A stretch of DNA of 64,000 nucleotides. Source: Turnera subulata. Lineage: Eukaryota; Streptophyta; Magnoliopsida; Malpighiales; Passifloraceae. This document shows, one piece after another, positions 1-11,402 of the stretch. The stretch is from the NCBI GenBank assembly GCA_028386065.3, contig JAKUCV010001844.1:98971-162970 (forward strand), written 5' to 3'. The stretch's first letter is position 1, and each line of letters starts with the position of its first letter. The position numbers and the translations under genes were made by a program. The notes below the pieces were generated by a model. It ran no database searches. It was not told the origin of the DNA and saw only the letters and a list, made by a program, of their open reading frames with translations.

Positions 1-920
1 TTGGTTTATTGTTTCAATTACGAAAAAAGAACCGCAAATCAATTGAATACTTTGGTTTTAGGCTTTGTTTAATCAAGCCTGGACTCTTATTGCCTGTTGT
101 TAATGGGAACAAAGACTTAATATATGACATGGCACAATTGTGTATACATATTTGTTGCATAAATTAACGTATATATCGTATAAATGTAAGTTTTGTTGCA
201 CAAATATTGACCAAATTTTAAATTCTTTATTTCAGATCGATCTAATATGTTCATATGTCGGTATCAAATTAACAAGTGATGTATTGTCGACATGTGCACA
301 TCATAGGTACATGACTATTGGCATTCTTTAGAAAATATTATGGACAAAGTGAATTATGAAATGTATATCTGCAATCCAGTGTGTGTATGTCACCCTGATT
401 AACGGTATGCCTAGCATACAGGATACTATCCTAAAGTATCATCTTTTCTAAAAGTAACTAAGAATCGATATATTTATTAGATGCTAAAAAATTCAATATA
501 ACTTACAACTTGGTGAAAGTCAGCAAGCAAGTGACTATAATTAATCAATTACATCATAGGGAAATAAAAAAGGAATAAGCTAACTTTTTGGCCGAAGAAC
601 TTTCCAAAACGCACCAATTCCCTCGAAAGGAGCTTTAAGGTAAACAAAGACTAATTAATCTTTTCATCCTATAATGAAGAACTTCCAAGATTTCACCTAT
701 GAATGGAGTTTTTTTTCTCCACTTCATGATCCCCCATTTTTATTTCTTCGTACGATCCCCCAATGATTGCACACCTTCCTAGTCACTATGTTCAACAAGG
801 AGGAATTTTTTCTTTTTGTCGAAAGAGGAACTTAATTATGTAATAAATTAACCACTGTCGTAATAACTATGTACTAAATTATTCCTTAGAATACCATCCG
901 ATATGGAGGAGAGTTTACTA
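1..920. other. AT-rich intergenic DNA
   Basis: I see no convincing coding exon, RNA gene or transposon end here. The sequence is AT-rich with scattered short homopolymer runs. The one open stretch at 140-331 has no recognisable composition or motif. Confidence 0.6.
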
Positions 921-1196
921 CTCCCTCAATCCTTTTTTTTTATTGACATTTAAGGTATCTACATACATATTAAGAAATGCATTTAATAGGTATAATTTGA
1001 CAACTTTGTATTAGATTAAGACTAAACTATCCTTTATTTAAAAAAAGATAATATAGGCAATTGAAAAATCTAATATTATGAGGATAAGACAAAATGGGAA
1101 AAAGATCATTTAATGTTCATCAAATATTCTAAAGCGACAATATTTTTGGGACAATTCTAAATGGTTTAAGCGTCAATAAAAAAGGGACAGAAAGAG
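921..1196. mobile_element. Stowaway-like (Tc1/mariner) MITE
   Basis: The left end reads CTCCCTCAATCC followed by a T-run and ATTGAC. The right end is its imperfect inverse, GTCAATAAAAAAGGGACAG followed by AAAGAG. Both ends are flanked by a TA dinucleotide (919-920 and 1197-1198), the usual target duplication of Tc1/mariner elements. The roughly 276-bp interior is AT-rich and non-coding. CTCCCTC-type termini are typical of plant Stowaway-like MITEs. The terminal repeats have several mismatches, so the copy is not recent. Confidence 0.7.
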
Positions 1197-2433
1197 TATT
1201 AAAAAAAATGAAGGAGAGCCTGAAGATTTTTACTTTCACTAAAAGCAAAACCCATAGGAAAACCAAAAATACCTTTTCTTGATACTATAAAACGAAAAAT
1301 ACTAATAGTGCTAACTAATAATAAGCTTAATATTCTCTTTTAAGAGTAAGGGTATTTTGAATTTTTTTTGGGTTACAATTAAGGTCATGGATTTGAATCA
1401 TAATCTTGTATATTGGGAGGAACGCATTTCGTAGTAGCTCCAGCGATACCCCCCATCCCATCCTGAATTAGTCGGTTTTTTGAATTTTAACTTGAAAGCT
1501 GGGCTCTATGCTCAAAGTGGGAGCAAAAAAACAAATTCCTAGACACATTGCTTCACTATATGGCATCCTATATATCTCATTCCTTTTACTTTTAATCTTA
1601 CTATAAGAGCCCAAAAATTTAGTATAAAAAAATAAAAGCCCAAAAATATAGCATCAAAATTGAAAATAAAGGCCCAAAAATTGGCCATATTCCACACATG
1701 TACTCAACCCTTTCCAGAAATTCCAAGCTTCCATATATATATATATCATGCTTAATTTGTAAGTTTTCCATGCCAATACGGACTTAATTGCCTTACCATG
1801 TCACTTATTTATTTGAATATGTAATTTTTCCTTACATTATACTTTCTATCATTATTTAGGAGCTAGCTCCCCAATTTGTGATATTTTTTTTTTGACACAA
1901 CGATGAGATATTTGATTAACAGATATAAAATAACAAGAATATACAAATCGCCAGTAAAGCAAGCTGATACCAGTAGAAAGCAAAGCAGGAATCCCAATTT
2001 GTGATATGGTTGACTGGGTGGAGTATTGGAGTGCCCGTCTCCTCTATCCTAAGCCACCAGATCCTAATTAATCACTTCGCCGAAAGAAGACAATATTCCG
2101 AGGCAATTCAGCCATGTCCTGTGTGTTAAAAACCACAACCTTACCATATATGTAAAGTTCTAAGACCATTAAAGAAAAAAATTGCGCATTCTATACCAAA
2201 AAAAATTTCACATTTTTGGCATATTATTAAAAGTGCAGATGGTATTGGATGGGTTAGATCAATTAATTGGAATTGTTTTTTTTTTATGTAAAATTGGAAT
2301 TGTTTTAGCTTAATCAAGATATTTCGAATTTGAATTTTGAGAAACAACATTCTAAGGAATTAGATGTTTCCATTTGCAATATACCTGAATTAATCAGAGT
2401 CCATCGATGTTACGAAAGGAAAAAAAAGGTGGA
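1197..2433. other. intergenic DNA with small repeat debris
   Basis: No gene is visible. There is a short (TA)n run near 1733-1746. A T-run followed by about 110 bp (around 1886-1995) has the look of a 3'-end fragment of a minus-strand LINE. A stretch near 1375-1480 resembles the B-box half of a tRNA-derived SINE. None of these is complete. Confidence 0.4.
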
Positions 2434-4373
2434 TGTAACAGCCCGGGTAATTTTCGTATTTTTACCTGTACCGTAAAAGTTTTTACACAGTTATTTACCA
2501 TTAAAATTAATCTTGGGTAGTTAATTTGAGGTAATTCGAACTTCGGATTCCGAAATCGAGCCCTGTCCTACGTTCAGGATTTTTATGCGGATTTTACGGA
2601 CCAAGTTGGAATGTTTCGAGTCCAGGAATCTTCAGAAAAGTCGGGTTTAACCTTGAGATAACGGACCAGAAATAAAGGTAAGGGGGTATTATAGTTATTT
2701 CCTGGTCCGGACGGGATACGCTTGACATGCTGCACAGTAATGAGGCAGCCGCCGCCTTCAACTGTGAAGCTTGTGAACTGCTTGTCTAACCCATGCTCAA
2801 CCAGTATCTGCATTGCCTATTTAACTCGTGGTTCCTGCCTTTCCAGTACACGATTTTCTTCTTTCTTTCCCCTGCCTGCAACCCATAGCCATCTTGCTCT
2901 CCTCTGCAAAAAATTCCCCTACAAACACTGTAAAAAAATCCTATGCCTAGAAAACCCAGTGCAACCTGAAACCAATAAAAAAATAATAAAACAACACACC
3001 CAAGCACGCCACGTCATCACCTCTTCCTTCTTCTCCAACCCGTGGCCGTGAGCCACTACCTCCGCCACCGTGACCACACGCAGCCGCCACCACCGAGACC
3101 ACCTCTCCTTCTTCTTCCTCCTCTCCTCCGTCGCCAGCCGCAGCTGCAGTTGCACTGCCCGTCAACCGTAGCGTCGCGACGACCCGCGAGCCGCCGCCGG
3201 ACCTGCCTTCTCTTGCACGCACCGTGACCGCCGACGCCTCCTCCTGCTCGCCCTGCCGCCGCCCTCGCTTTGTCGCCCAGTCCGTCGTGCCGCGCCGCCG
3301 CCGCTGCAAGGTGAGCAGCCCGTGGTTGAAGATGGTGACCCATTTGTATGGTGTTTGGGTCGCGGGTTGACCCATTTTGGAGTATGGGTTTGGGTTTTGG
3401 TCTGCCGGTTGCTAGGCTTGGCGTTTGGGTCGGGCCGTGGGCTGTGCGCGGGCCTGATCTTAGGCTCCTGCTTGGGGCTTGAGATGGGCTTGTGCAGTGA
3501 GTTGGGCCAGCACTATTTGGGCCCAGTCCAAGGTTAAAAAAGTAATAATAAAAATAAATCTGGATAAATATATAGTATGGATATTTTTGGAAAATAAATA
3601 TGAAAATATTTTTTTTAAAAAAGAGGACTTTGGAAAAAATATAAGATATGATTAATATTTTTGAATATGGAAATAGTTTGGGATATACATGAAAAATGTT
3701 TTTGGGAAGGATATGATCAAAGTATTATACCGGAATAATATTCGGATATAAGAATAGTATGGTATTTTGACACTTGAAAATAAATGGTGAATTATGATGA
3801 TAATGGAAATAACCCGGGGAGTAACCGAGACGAGTTTGTATTTAATTTAAGGTATACAGTATTAGCATGGCATTTGCATATCATCTTATATGTGCATGTT
3901 ATTTGTTTGATATAGGAGTTGATAACGAGCAGATACCTGAGGAACCGGACTTGGAGTCTGTGGGGCATTTCCAAAATTGATAATCGGCTAAGGTGAGGAT
4001 GGATAATCTTGGATATGTGCCCGTAATATTGTGTGTGTGTTTTGTTGTTTGATTGAACCGCTGAGATGATTATTGATTGTTATTTGATTGCTATGGATAT
4101 TGTTGTTGATGTTGCTGGATTGTGTTGTTGGTCTGTGGATATTGTGAGTAATCGTTGAACTGTTAATTGTGAATAATTGGTGATATGAGATTGTTGATTA
4201 GATGAGTCTGTGGAATAACTTGAGATAATAGGAAGTTGGATATATGAGGATAGAATATTAGAATTGGAACTGAATTTGAGATGATGATTTAATTGTCACG
4301 TGGAAAGTACTGGTACGACTAGATGGTTAGAGGCTAGTTTTGTGGTGTCATGGCCGGTTTGGTTTGGATATTG

Positions 4374-4446
4374 GGGATGTTGATCCCGGATGATTTGGAT
4401 ATTGGGATGTTGATCCCGGATTGGTTGTTATTGGGATGTTGATTCC
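4374..4446 (+). repeat. hairpin array inside LTR copy 1
   Basis: Three 14-nt inverted repeats stand about 30 nt apart: GGGATGTTGATCCC at 4374-4387 and 4404-4417, and GGGATGTTGATTCC at 4433-4446. Each has a 5-bp stem, the third with a G.U pair, and a 4-nt loop. Equivalent arrays lie in the other two LTR copies. Confidence 0.75.
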
Positions 4447-4662
4447 GGATTGTGATTTGGCCTAGCATCCGGAATTAGTTAATAACCAGGTACGACCCTA
4501 GCTTGTCCAGTGATAGGGGCCCGGAAGATAAAATTGGTAATAATAATAAATATTCTTTTGGTCTTGGCTCAGTTGTGTTTTGGTAGAATCTTTGTGTTGT
4601 GTTTGTCTGTGTTTACTTCGAAAGTATTATGGTTGACTGCATATCTCTGTTTATCCTTGGTC

Positions 4663-4711
4663 GGTGAGCACTTCGGACTCACCCCTCGCCTGCGGGGTTT
4701 CATTCCGTAGG
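4663..4711 (+). repeat. paired conserved hairpins in LTR copy 1
   Basis: The first hairpin (4663-4683) has stem GGTGAG/CTCACC. The second (4689-4711) has stem CCTGCGGG/TCCGTAGG including G.U pairs. The same two structures recur at matching places in the other LTR copies, where the region is among the best conserved. A role in RNA structure, 3' end formation or packaging is possible but unproven. Confidence 0.6.
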
Positions 4712-5098
4712 TTAAGTTGTTTCGTAGTTCAGGTACGACGTTCGACGGCTGCTGCTTTCTTCTCCACCTGACCCCAGATCCATACCCCGCTGCATGTGCA
4801 TAGAGTCTTACGCTGCTGTTCTGTTGCATATGATGCTGTATTATATTTCAGCTGCTGTGATTGCTTGTTCATATGACTTTGAGGCTGTTTGTCACTCTGC
4901 CTCTGTTGCTTGCTCTTTTCTCTGTTGTTGTTATATATTGTGAGCTGTGAACTGCTGAATAATAGTCCCCATGTTGGGTGACGGTGGTTGTATTTGTCTC
5001 TAGTTGTATATACAGATTGTTGTACTGTATTCCTTATCAATAAGAATAGTTTCGGCACATGTTTACTGTGCTCGGTAAATACGGGTCGGGGCGCTTCA

Positions 5099-6049
5099 GT
5101 GGAGATGGTTGAAGCATTGCACACCACTTGGAGGCTGAAATGCCAATGAACTTAGTTACATATCCTTGAAAGTCTTAAAAAATATAAAAAATTAATGAGA
5201 TTTGGAGTTCTAAGTGTTACCTTAAACATCTTCGTGATTATATTTAAAAAAATTGGAAATTTGACCATGTGGAAGTAGCGATGGACATTCAACAAGCTAT
5301 TGAAGAACTTAGGGATGATAGAGTCACTCTCTGTTTTTTTGGATGCTGAGGAATAATAGAGTCACTCTTTTGCTCTGCATCCTGATTCTTAATGATTTTA
5401 GGGCTGCAAAGAAATGGTTCAACAGTCAAACAATAAAGTCAGTCCTATGTGAGGCGAAGTTCTTAATGATAATAAAGTATAGAAATATGGTTCCACAGTC
5501 AAACAATAAAGTCAGGTTGTGAGGCAAAGTTCTTAATGATAATAAAGTATGGAAATATGGTTCCACAGTCAACAACTGCATACACGTCAAAAGTACAATT
5601 ATAAGGAGCATGAGTGCTTATCTTGGAGCATTTTTTGTTTTCTGATAATATATTTTACTCCCTGATATGTCATTGTTAATTGCTATTTCAGTACTGAGCG
5701 AGAGAATTCTTGGGTTAACAAAGAAAAAAATTAAGAGGATGGAAGAAGAGGAAATTGTCAGAGAATAAAGTCGAGGCATAGCCGCATAGTGGTGTACGTA
5801 CGAGGAAGAGTCAATGCCAATTTCCAGGTTCTAAACCTTCTACTTTTAGCTCCATGAAGTAATAGATATTAAAAGCAATTGGATCATATCATTATATGAA
5901 AGCAAAAGCCTACACGCTCACCATCTCTTCCACAACTGCATGCATTAATCTCGTCAAAAAAACTGCATGCATTAATTTAGACATTTACACAAGGGATTGT
6001 TGCACAATATGATAATTTCTAGCTAATCAAAACTACATGTAGCCGTACG
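5099..6049. other. intergenic DNA between solo LTR and hAT element
   Basis: No gene is visible. The stretch starts with the right GTGGA target duplication of the solo LTR and contains a local tandem duplication, listed separately. The rest is unique-looking AT-rich sequence. Confidence 0.5.
5423..5575. repeat. tandem repeat, about 73-bp unit, two copies
   Basis: A unit starting CAGTCAAACAATAAAGTCAG occurs at 5423 and again at 5496, followed by the start of a third unit near 5566. The two full units differ by a few substitutions and a small indel, so this is a fairly young local duplication. Confidence 0.8.
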
Positions 6050-9000
6050 TCAGTGAGTATGGGAGAGCAAACGGCTCGGTTCGGTAATACCGAGCCGATT
6101 TTTTGTCATACCGACGGTACCAAAGGGATCCCCCTACCGACTCCCTACCAATCGATCCATACCATCCTGACAACTGGGTCATACCAACAATACCGTGTCG
6201 ACTTGATCATGAAAGAAAAAAATTTTAAACTGCAAATTCAATTGGAAAGCAAGTGCAAAACATGGAAATTTACTTACAATTAAACCCAAATCTTGCGTCA
6301 ATACAGATACAAATCCCCCAAATTTACAGTAACCAAAACCAAATCACACCCGATTTGCCAGCAACAATCTTGGGTCTACCCAAAAAAACACTGACAATTC
6401 CAAATCCATCAACACCAAACTAGAGAGGAGCGAAGAGGATGAAGAACAGAGGAAGAGATGAGAGGAGAAACAAAGAAAAACTTACCACAAACACCAAACC
6501 AGCAACTACGGCCAGTCGGCCACAAATCACCCACACCCACAAAATTAACGAACACCCAGATAGTCTATCAAACACACAAGAAGGCACGATCAAAATCAAA
6601 GGAAGTGGGAGAGGTTCGACTCATGCAGTTATACCCACACTGCGGCGTTGACAACGTCGATTAGTAGTTGGAGTGCGACGGTGTGGTTGAAACAGTGGCG
6701 CCATCACTTGCAGGGGTGTGCGGGCTTGTCGACGGTGGCGGCTCACGGTGGCGGCGAGCTCGACTTTGTTGACTCACAGAGAGGAGGGAGCCAACACCGA
6801 CGTTGTTCCCTTTTGCAGTTGTGTTGTGTCTTATGTGAAGGAGCAAAGGGTGGTTTTGTAGGGAAGGAGGTGTCGGGAACAGCATGGTGGTTGTGTAGAT
6901 CTGCTGCCGGCTGCCGCCTATGAGAGAGAGAGAACGGGAGAGATTTTTTTAGATTGGAAGAGAATGATTGAGGGGAGACCGATTAGGGACTAGGGAGGGA
7001 GTAGATTAGATTTAGAGTTAAAGTAGTTGAGTTGAGAGAGAGAGAGAGAGAGGCGGGGTGGGGTGGGGAATGAAGAGCAAAGAGTCGACTATCGAATTTG
7101 AGACTGGAGAGGGTTAGGATTTTTTTAGTTTATGAATGGTAAATAAGGGTATTTATATACTGTAACAGCCCGGGTAAAATTTATGTTTTTACCGGGACTG
7201 TAAAAGGATTCGGTGTAATAATTTATCATATGGAAATAAGCTTTCGTAATTATTCCATGGTAAACCGAGCAACGGATTCCGATTCCGAGTTTCACTCCAT
7301 ATCCCAGATATTTCTGCGGAATTTCCTTGGAAGTTGGAATTTTCCGAATTAGGAAATGACGATTATACCCCTGAGTTTGTTAGGAAACCAAAGGAGACTA
7401 GAGGGGCACAATAGACCTTTTGCTGGGTCAAATTTTCTCTTTTATTCAACTGTGAGTGTGCTCTATCATAGCTCCAATACCCACAAGTGGAGCACTACTA
7501 CATTTTTTTTTATTATCTCCTATCCTCCACCACATTTTGCCATCTTTTTCCTGTTATAAAAAAAAACTAACTACAAACTGAAACCAAACACGCTAGACAC
7601 ACACCTTCTACCCATTCTCCTCCTCTTCACAAAATCCCTGCCCAGAAGTTAATTACAGTACAAAAAATACTAGTTATACATAAACATAAAAGAAAAAAAA
7701 ACAAACAACAATAAACACATAACACACCACTCCCGCCACCTCTACACCACAAACCGCCACCGCCAACGCCGTCGTAACCAACCCCCACCTCCTTCCTCAC
7801 TGCTCGCCGACCGCCGTCAAGGGGAGACAGCCGAGGAGGACGCAACCACCAACACCTCCTCCTCGCGTCAAAACGTCACCACCATCCTGCCTTACCGCCT
7901 GCAGAACCACCGACGCCGCCTCCCCACTTCCTTGCCGACGCCACAGCAGGTCACGCCGACGCCGCCATCGACGTCCTCCACCTGCAGATCCGCCACCTCG
8001 CTCTCCTCGCAGCAGCACAACCACCGCAGCGCTCAACCGTTACCGACCAGTGGAGAGAAGCCGACGAATCGCCGCCCCCTCATCTCGGTGCCGACGTCGC
8101 GTTCCTCCTCCGCAACGGCGCCTCTCACCGTTCGACAGCCGCCACGCCTACAGCGCCGTCCCCACGCCTCGCTCCTGCCGCCCGTGCCGCCGTTGCCGCC
8201 ACCTGCAGCAAGGTGAGCCCGAGGTAAATGGTGACCGGGTGTGTAGAGTCTGGGTCGCGGGTGACCCGGTGTGGATGGGTATGGGTTGTGGGTTTGTGGG
8301 TTGTGTGTGAGTGGGCTTGGCTTTGGTTTGGGCTAGTTAGAATAGAATTGGGCCGTGAGTTAAGTGGCTGGGCTGTTAGTTAGTGGGTTAGGACTTGGGC
8401 TTTGGGTTTAGTTATGGGCTTAGGGTGAGATGGGCTAGGATGGTTGGGTGTAGGCTTTAGGCTTTGGACTTGGACCTTGGCCCAGTCCGAAATTAAAAAA
8501 AAAGAGAGAGGAATAAACCTGAAAGAAAAAGAAAAATAATTATGGAAAAATAATAACTTTAGGAAAATAAAAGTAATTTGTGGAAATAATATTTTGAGGC
8601 ATAATTTGGGAGAAATAATATTCTGGAGAAATAATTTTAGGGAAAGTATATGTAAATGGTGTATAATAACTACTTTGAGAAATAATTGGGAAGGGTATAT
8701 GGAAAACGTAATTTCTAGGAAAATTCAAATAAAAAAAATAAATAATAAAATATTTGTGAAAAGAAATAAGTGATTATCATGACATATTATTTTCAAGGAG
8801 ACTAGGGAAATAAAAAGAAAAAGAGAGAAGAAGAGAAAGGAAATTATTATACTTATTCTAGGAAAGAATACATGTACCGTAAAGTATTTTGGGAGTATAA
8901 GCGTACGTAAATTTTCAGAAAAATATGTTATAGTAATCACATTTTTGGAAAGGAAAATAAATGGTGAATGATGATGATAACGGGAACTCACCGGGACGTA

Positions 9001-9483
9001 GACGAACCAGTTTAGAATTTATTTTTACAGTACTGCATCATTCGCATTTATGTGCATCTTATGTGAGTATATGCTATTGTTTGCTATTTAGGAGCTGATA
9101 ACGAACAGTATCCCGAGGAACCGGAGCCGGGACAATTTGAGGACTTCCAGGAGTAGGGAAATCGGCTAAGGTGAGGATGGATAACCTTTGATATGTTGCG
9201 CATGATGCTGTGTTTGTTTTTCTGTGGTTATTTTGCCTGATTGCACTGCTGAGCCAACTGAGTTTGATTGTGGTATTATTGCTGTAGTTGTTGAGTTGTT
9301 GATTGTGGATATACTAGATACACACTGTTGGATAATTGACTGCCATGATTATTGCTGTTGAATGATAAGATAATTGGATAATTGGAAATTGTGTTGACGA
9401 CTTTAATGTCACGTGGAAAGTAGTGGTCTGACTCGATGGGTAAAAACTGTTTCGTGGTGGCCTTGACCTGGGTTCTTGTGATA

Positions 9484-9567
9484 AGCATGTCTATGCTTGG
9501 GATGTCTATCCCGTGATTATTTTTGGGATGTCTATCCCTGGGTTCGTATTTTTGGGATGTCGATCCC
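9484..9567 (+). repeat. hairpin array inside LTR copy 2
   Basis: Four 14-nt inverted repeats occur here: AGCATGTCTATGCT (9484-9497), GGGATGTCTATCCC (9499-9512 and 9525-9538) and GGGATGTCGATCCC (9554-9567). The stems stay perfectly paired although their sequence differs between units. Confidence 0.8.
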
Positions 9568-9789
9568 TGGGCTCTCTTGGATTTGGTCTGGCACCCGAAA
9601 TATGTTGATATCCAGGTCTAACCCCTAGCTTGTCCAGTGACGGGGCCCGAAAGATAAAATTGGAATTAAAAGTAATTATTCTTTTGGTCTTGGCTCAGTT
9701 TTATTCTGATTGTTTCACTGTTATGTCTTTTGCCGGAATTTTATTTCGAAAGTATTGTGTTGCAAGCATATTATTGTTTATCCTTTGTC

Positions 9790-9838
9790 GGTGAGCACTT
9801 CGGACTCACCCCTCGCCTGCGGGGTTTCATCCCGTAGG
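9790..9838 (+). repeat. paired conserved hairpins in LTR copy 2
   Basis: This is the same pair as in copy 1. The first (9790-9810) has stem GGTGAG/CTCACC. The second (9816-9838) has stem CCTGCGGG/CCCGTAGG with one G.U pair. A base that differs from copy 1 keeps the helix intact. Confidence 0.6.
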
Positions 9839-10343
9839 ATGAGTTATTCGTAGTACAGGTACGTGGTTCGGCCAGCTACTGTTTCTACTCCACCAGACCC
9901 CGGATCCATACCTCCGCTGCATCTCATTCTAAGTCTTCCGCTGCTGATATTTTATTTACTGCTGTATCATGTATTATATGTCTTGCGATATCACGTATTG
10001 TCTGTTTCTGCTATTGCTGTTGTGGTTTGAATAATGGTCCCCGGGATCGGGTGACGGATGTTATATTTGAGATTGCTTGTATTGTATTCTGTAATGTATG
10101 TACTGTCTGCTACTGTAATAAGAACAGTTCTGGCACGTGTTTACTGTACACGGTAAATACGGGTCGGGGCGTTTCATGCGCGGTACGGGTCGGTTACCGA
10201 CGTACCGAGCCAACACATACAGCCTTCATACCGCACACTTTGCAGTGCGGTTTGTAGTCGAGCCAATGTAACCTTTTAGAGCCTATCTTCTGACCGATAC
10301 CAAGTTGACATCGGTCGGTATTGGCTCGGTACCGTCGGTTCGG

Positions 10344-10787
10344 TTTTTTTTTTTTATCTGAAAGAGATTAGATTCAAATTAACTAGTTACAGCTATTCGC
10401 AGGGTTAAACCCTTGGATACAAGAATCACGCAAAAGTATTGATCCGACTATATCAGGTGGATCAACAAAAGAAGTATAACCTAGAGGGCAATCAAAAGCT
10501 AAATGAGAAAGCATGTCAACACAAGCATTTGCCTCTCGGTATACAAAAATAATGTGAGTGCTCCAATCACGTAAAAGCCATTGTCTGATTTCCCAAATCA
10601 GACCATCCTTGGCTGTCGACCCTTGGCTGGTCGAGGAGATCCACTCCACAGATGCAGCTGAGTCTGTTTCAATAATGACTCGCCGGTACCCCTGATGCCA
10701 AGCATCTCTTAGGCCAAAAAGAATCCCCCACAATTCTGCTTTGATTGCGGTACACGCACCCAAATTGACAGCAAAACCTCTACACAA
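10344..10787 (-). pseudogene. 5'-truncated LINE fragment encoding an RNase H domain
   Basis: Read on the minus strand, an open frame at 10383-10787 encodes an RVT_3-type RNase H domain. It shows AELWGILFGLRDAW (acidic Glu), VIIETDS (Asp) and REANACVDMLSHLA (Asp), the usual order in plant LINE and RNase H-like proteins. The frame runs off the 5' breakpoint without its own start. A T-run at 10344-10355 is the poly(A) tail seen from the other strand, so this is the 3' end of a LINE inserted with 5' truncation into the hAT-like element. A weak TTCGG repeat flanks it. It is from a different LINE group than the one at 15586-21800, which has no RNase H. Confidence 0.82.
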
Positions 10788-11260
10788 TTCGGCATTTTTT
10801 CACACCCCTATTAGTGAGGGTGCAACTGTGGCTGTCTGCTTAAGAGTTCTTGTTTTGCAATGATAAATCATATATATGAGGTAGAGGACAGGCTCATGAT
10901 AGAAAATGGATGGACCCTTTATCCTCCCCCTTCTATCCCCCTTTTGATGTCTATCAACATATTCCTTTCCCTTTCCTCATGCCTCCTTTCCTTTTTTTCA
11001 CTTTTGGACACGCCTTATATTTTTTACGGCAGTGGTGACCACCACACCCAGTACTTTATTGTTCTTCATTCTTTGACATTGGAGAGGAATTGGTTAACTC
11101 TTATAAAAAATGGTTAATTAATTGTAATCTGCATATTAGAGGTCTTAATTATTTTGAAAGAGAAAAATAATATTCAAGGTCTTATTCATAGTTGTTTATT
11201 TATTGGCGCTTCGAATTTGATCAGGCCTTTTTGCCAGTGAGGTCACCTATATATGGGCTG

Positions 11261-11402
11261 GGACCAAGTTGGTTATTCTATTTCTTTTCCTACGACCAAG
11301 ACCAAGTTAGTTATCCCATTTCTTTCCTTTATATTACGACCAAGACCAAGTTAGTTATTCCATTTCTTTTCTAGTATGACCATGACCAATTTATTCCTAT
11401 TT
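11261..11402. repeat. tandem repeat, about 44-bp unit
   Basis: Units begin at about 11261 (partial), 11294, 11338 and 11378 (partial). Each carries a GACCAAG-rich head and a TTAGTTATTCCATTTCTTT-like tail, with small indels between units. Confidence 0.75.

Larger units (their letters stand above)
2434..5098 (+). mobile_element. solo LTR of a Ty3/gypsy-type element, copy 1
   Basis: The 2665-bp unit begins TGTAACAGCCCGGGTAA and ends GGGTCGGGGCGCTTCA, so it has TG...CA termini. It is flanked by a perfect 5-bp direct repeat GTGGA (2429-2433 and 5099-5103), the mark of LTR retrotransposon integration. No gag-pol, primer binding site or second LTR follows, so it is a solo LTR left by recombination between the two LTRs. 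Very long LTRs starting TGTAACA...CCC are usual for Tekay/Del-like chromoviruses or Tat-like lineages, but the lineage is inference. Short open frames inside, including Pro- and Gly-rich ones near 2900-3540, are composition artefacts. Two structured segments are annotated separately. Confidence 0.88.
7161..10176 (+). mobile_element. solo LTR, copy 2, inside the hAT-like element
   Basis: It begins TGTAACAGCCCGGGTAA and ends GGGTCGGGGCGTTTCA, aligning with copy 1 end to end but longer (3016 bp). The flanks are TATAC and TGCGC, which do not match exactly. The three differences are all transitions, so the original target duplication may have decayed, or the copy may come from recombination between two elements. 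No internal retrotransposon region remains. It contains a Pro/Ser-coding-looking GC-rich tract (about 7720-8220) that matches the corresponding tract in copy 1 only loosely. Confidence 0.85.
6050..10818. mobile_element. hAT-like non-autonomous DNA transposon with nested insertions
   Basis: The element spans 6058-10810. Its left end starts TATGGGAGAGCAAACGGCTC and its right end, read inverted, starts TAGGGGTGTGAAAAAATG. The flanking 8-bp repeats are TCAGTGAG (6050-6057) and TTAGTGAG (10811-10818), one mismatch apart; 8 bp is the hAT target duplication length. Subterminal DNA is full of CGGTTCGGT/ACCGAGCC words in both orientations, as in many plant hAT-type elements. With the solo LTR (7161-10176) and the LINE fragment (10344-10787) subtracted, about 1.3 kb remains. 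That interior has no transposase, only GC-rich and GA-repeat sequence such as the (GA)n tract near 7034-7052, so the element could not move by itself. Confidence 0.72.

Noticed and set aside
2947..3375. Gly/Arg-rich and Pro-rich open frames on both strands in LTR copy 1
   Set aside because: They overlap each other on opposite strands in GC-rich repeat sequence inside a solo LTR and are not conserved as frames in copy 2.
5051..5103. CRISPR-like or bacterial attachment-site signals
   Set aside because: Repeats here are eukaryotic LTR ends with a 5-bp target duplication; no prokaryotic feature occurs in the window.
6648..6923. Open frames in the hAT-like element interior
   Set aside because: No similarity to transposase or host proteins is apparent; they are short and overlap on both strands.
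7932..8310. Pro/Ser/Arg-rich open frames in LTR copy 2
   Set aside because: Low-complexity composition within the LTR; the matching part of copy 1 has different frames and indels.
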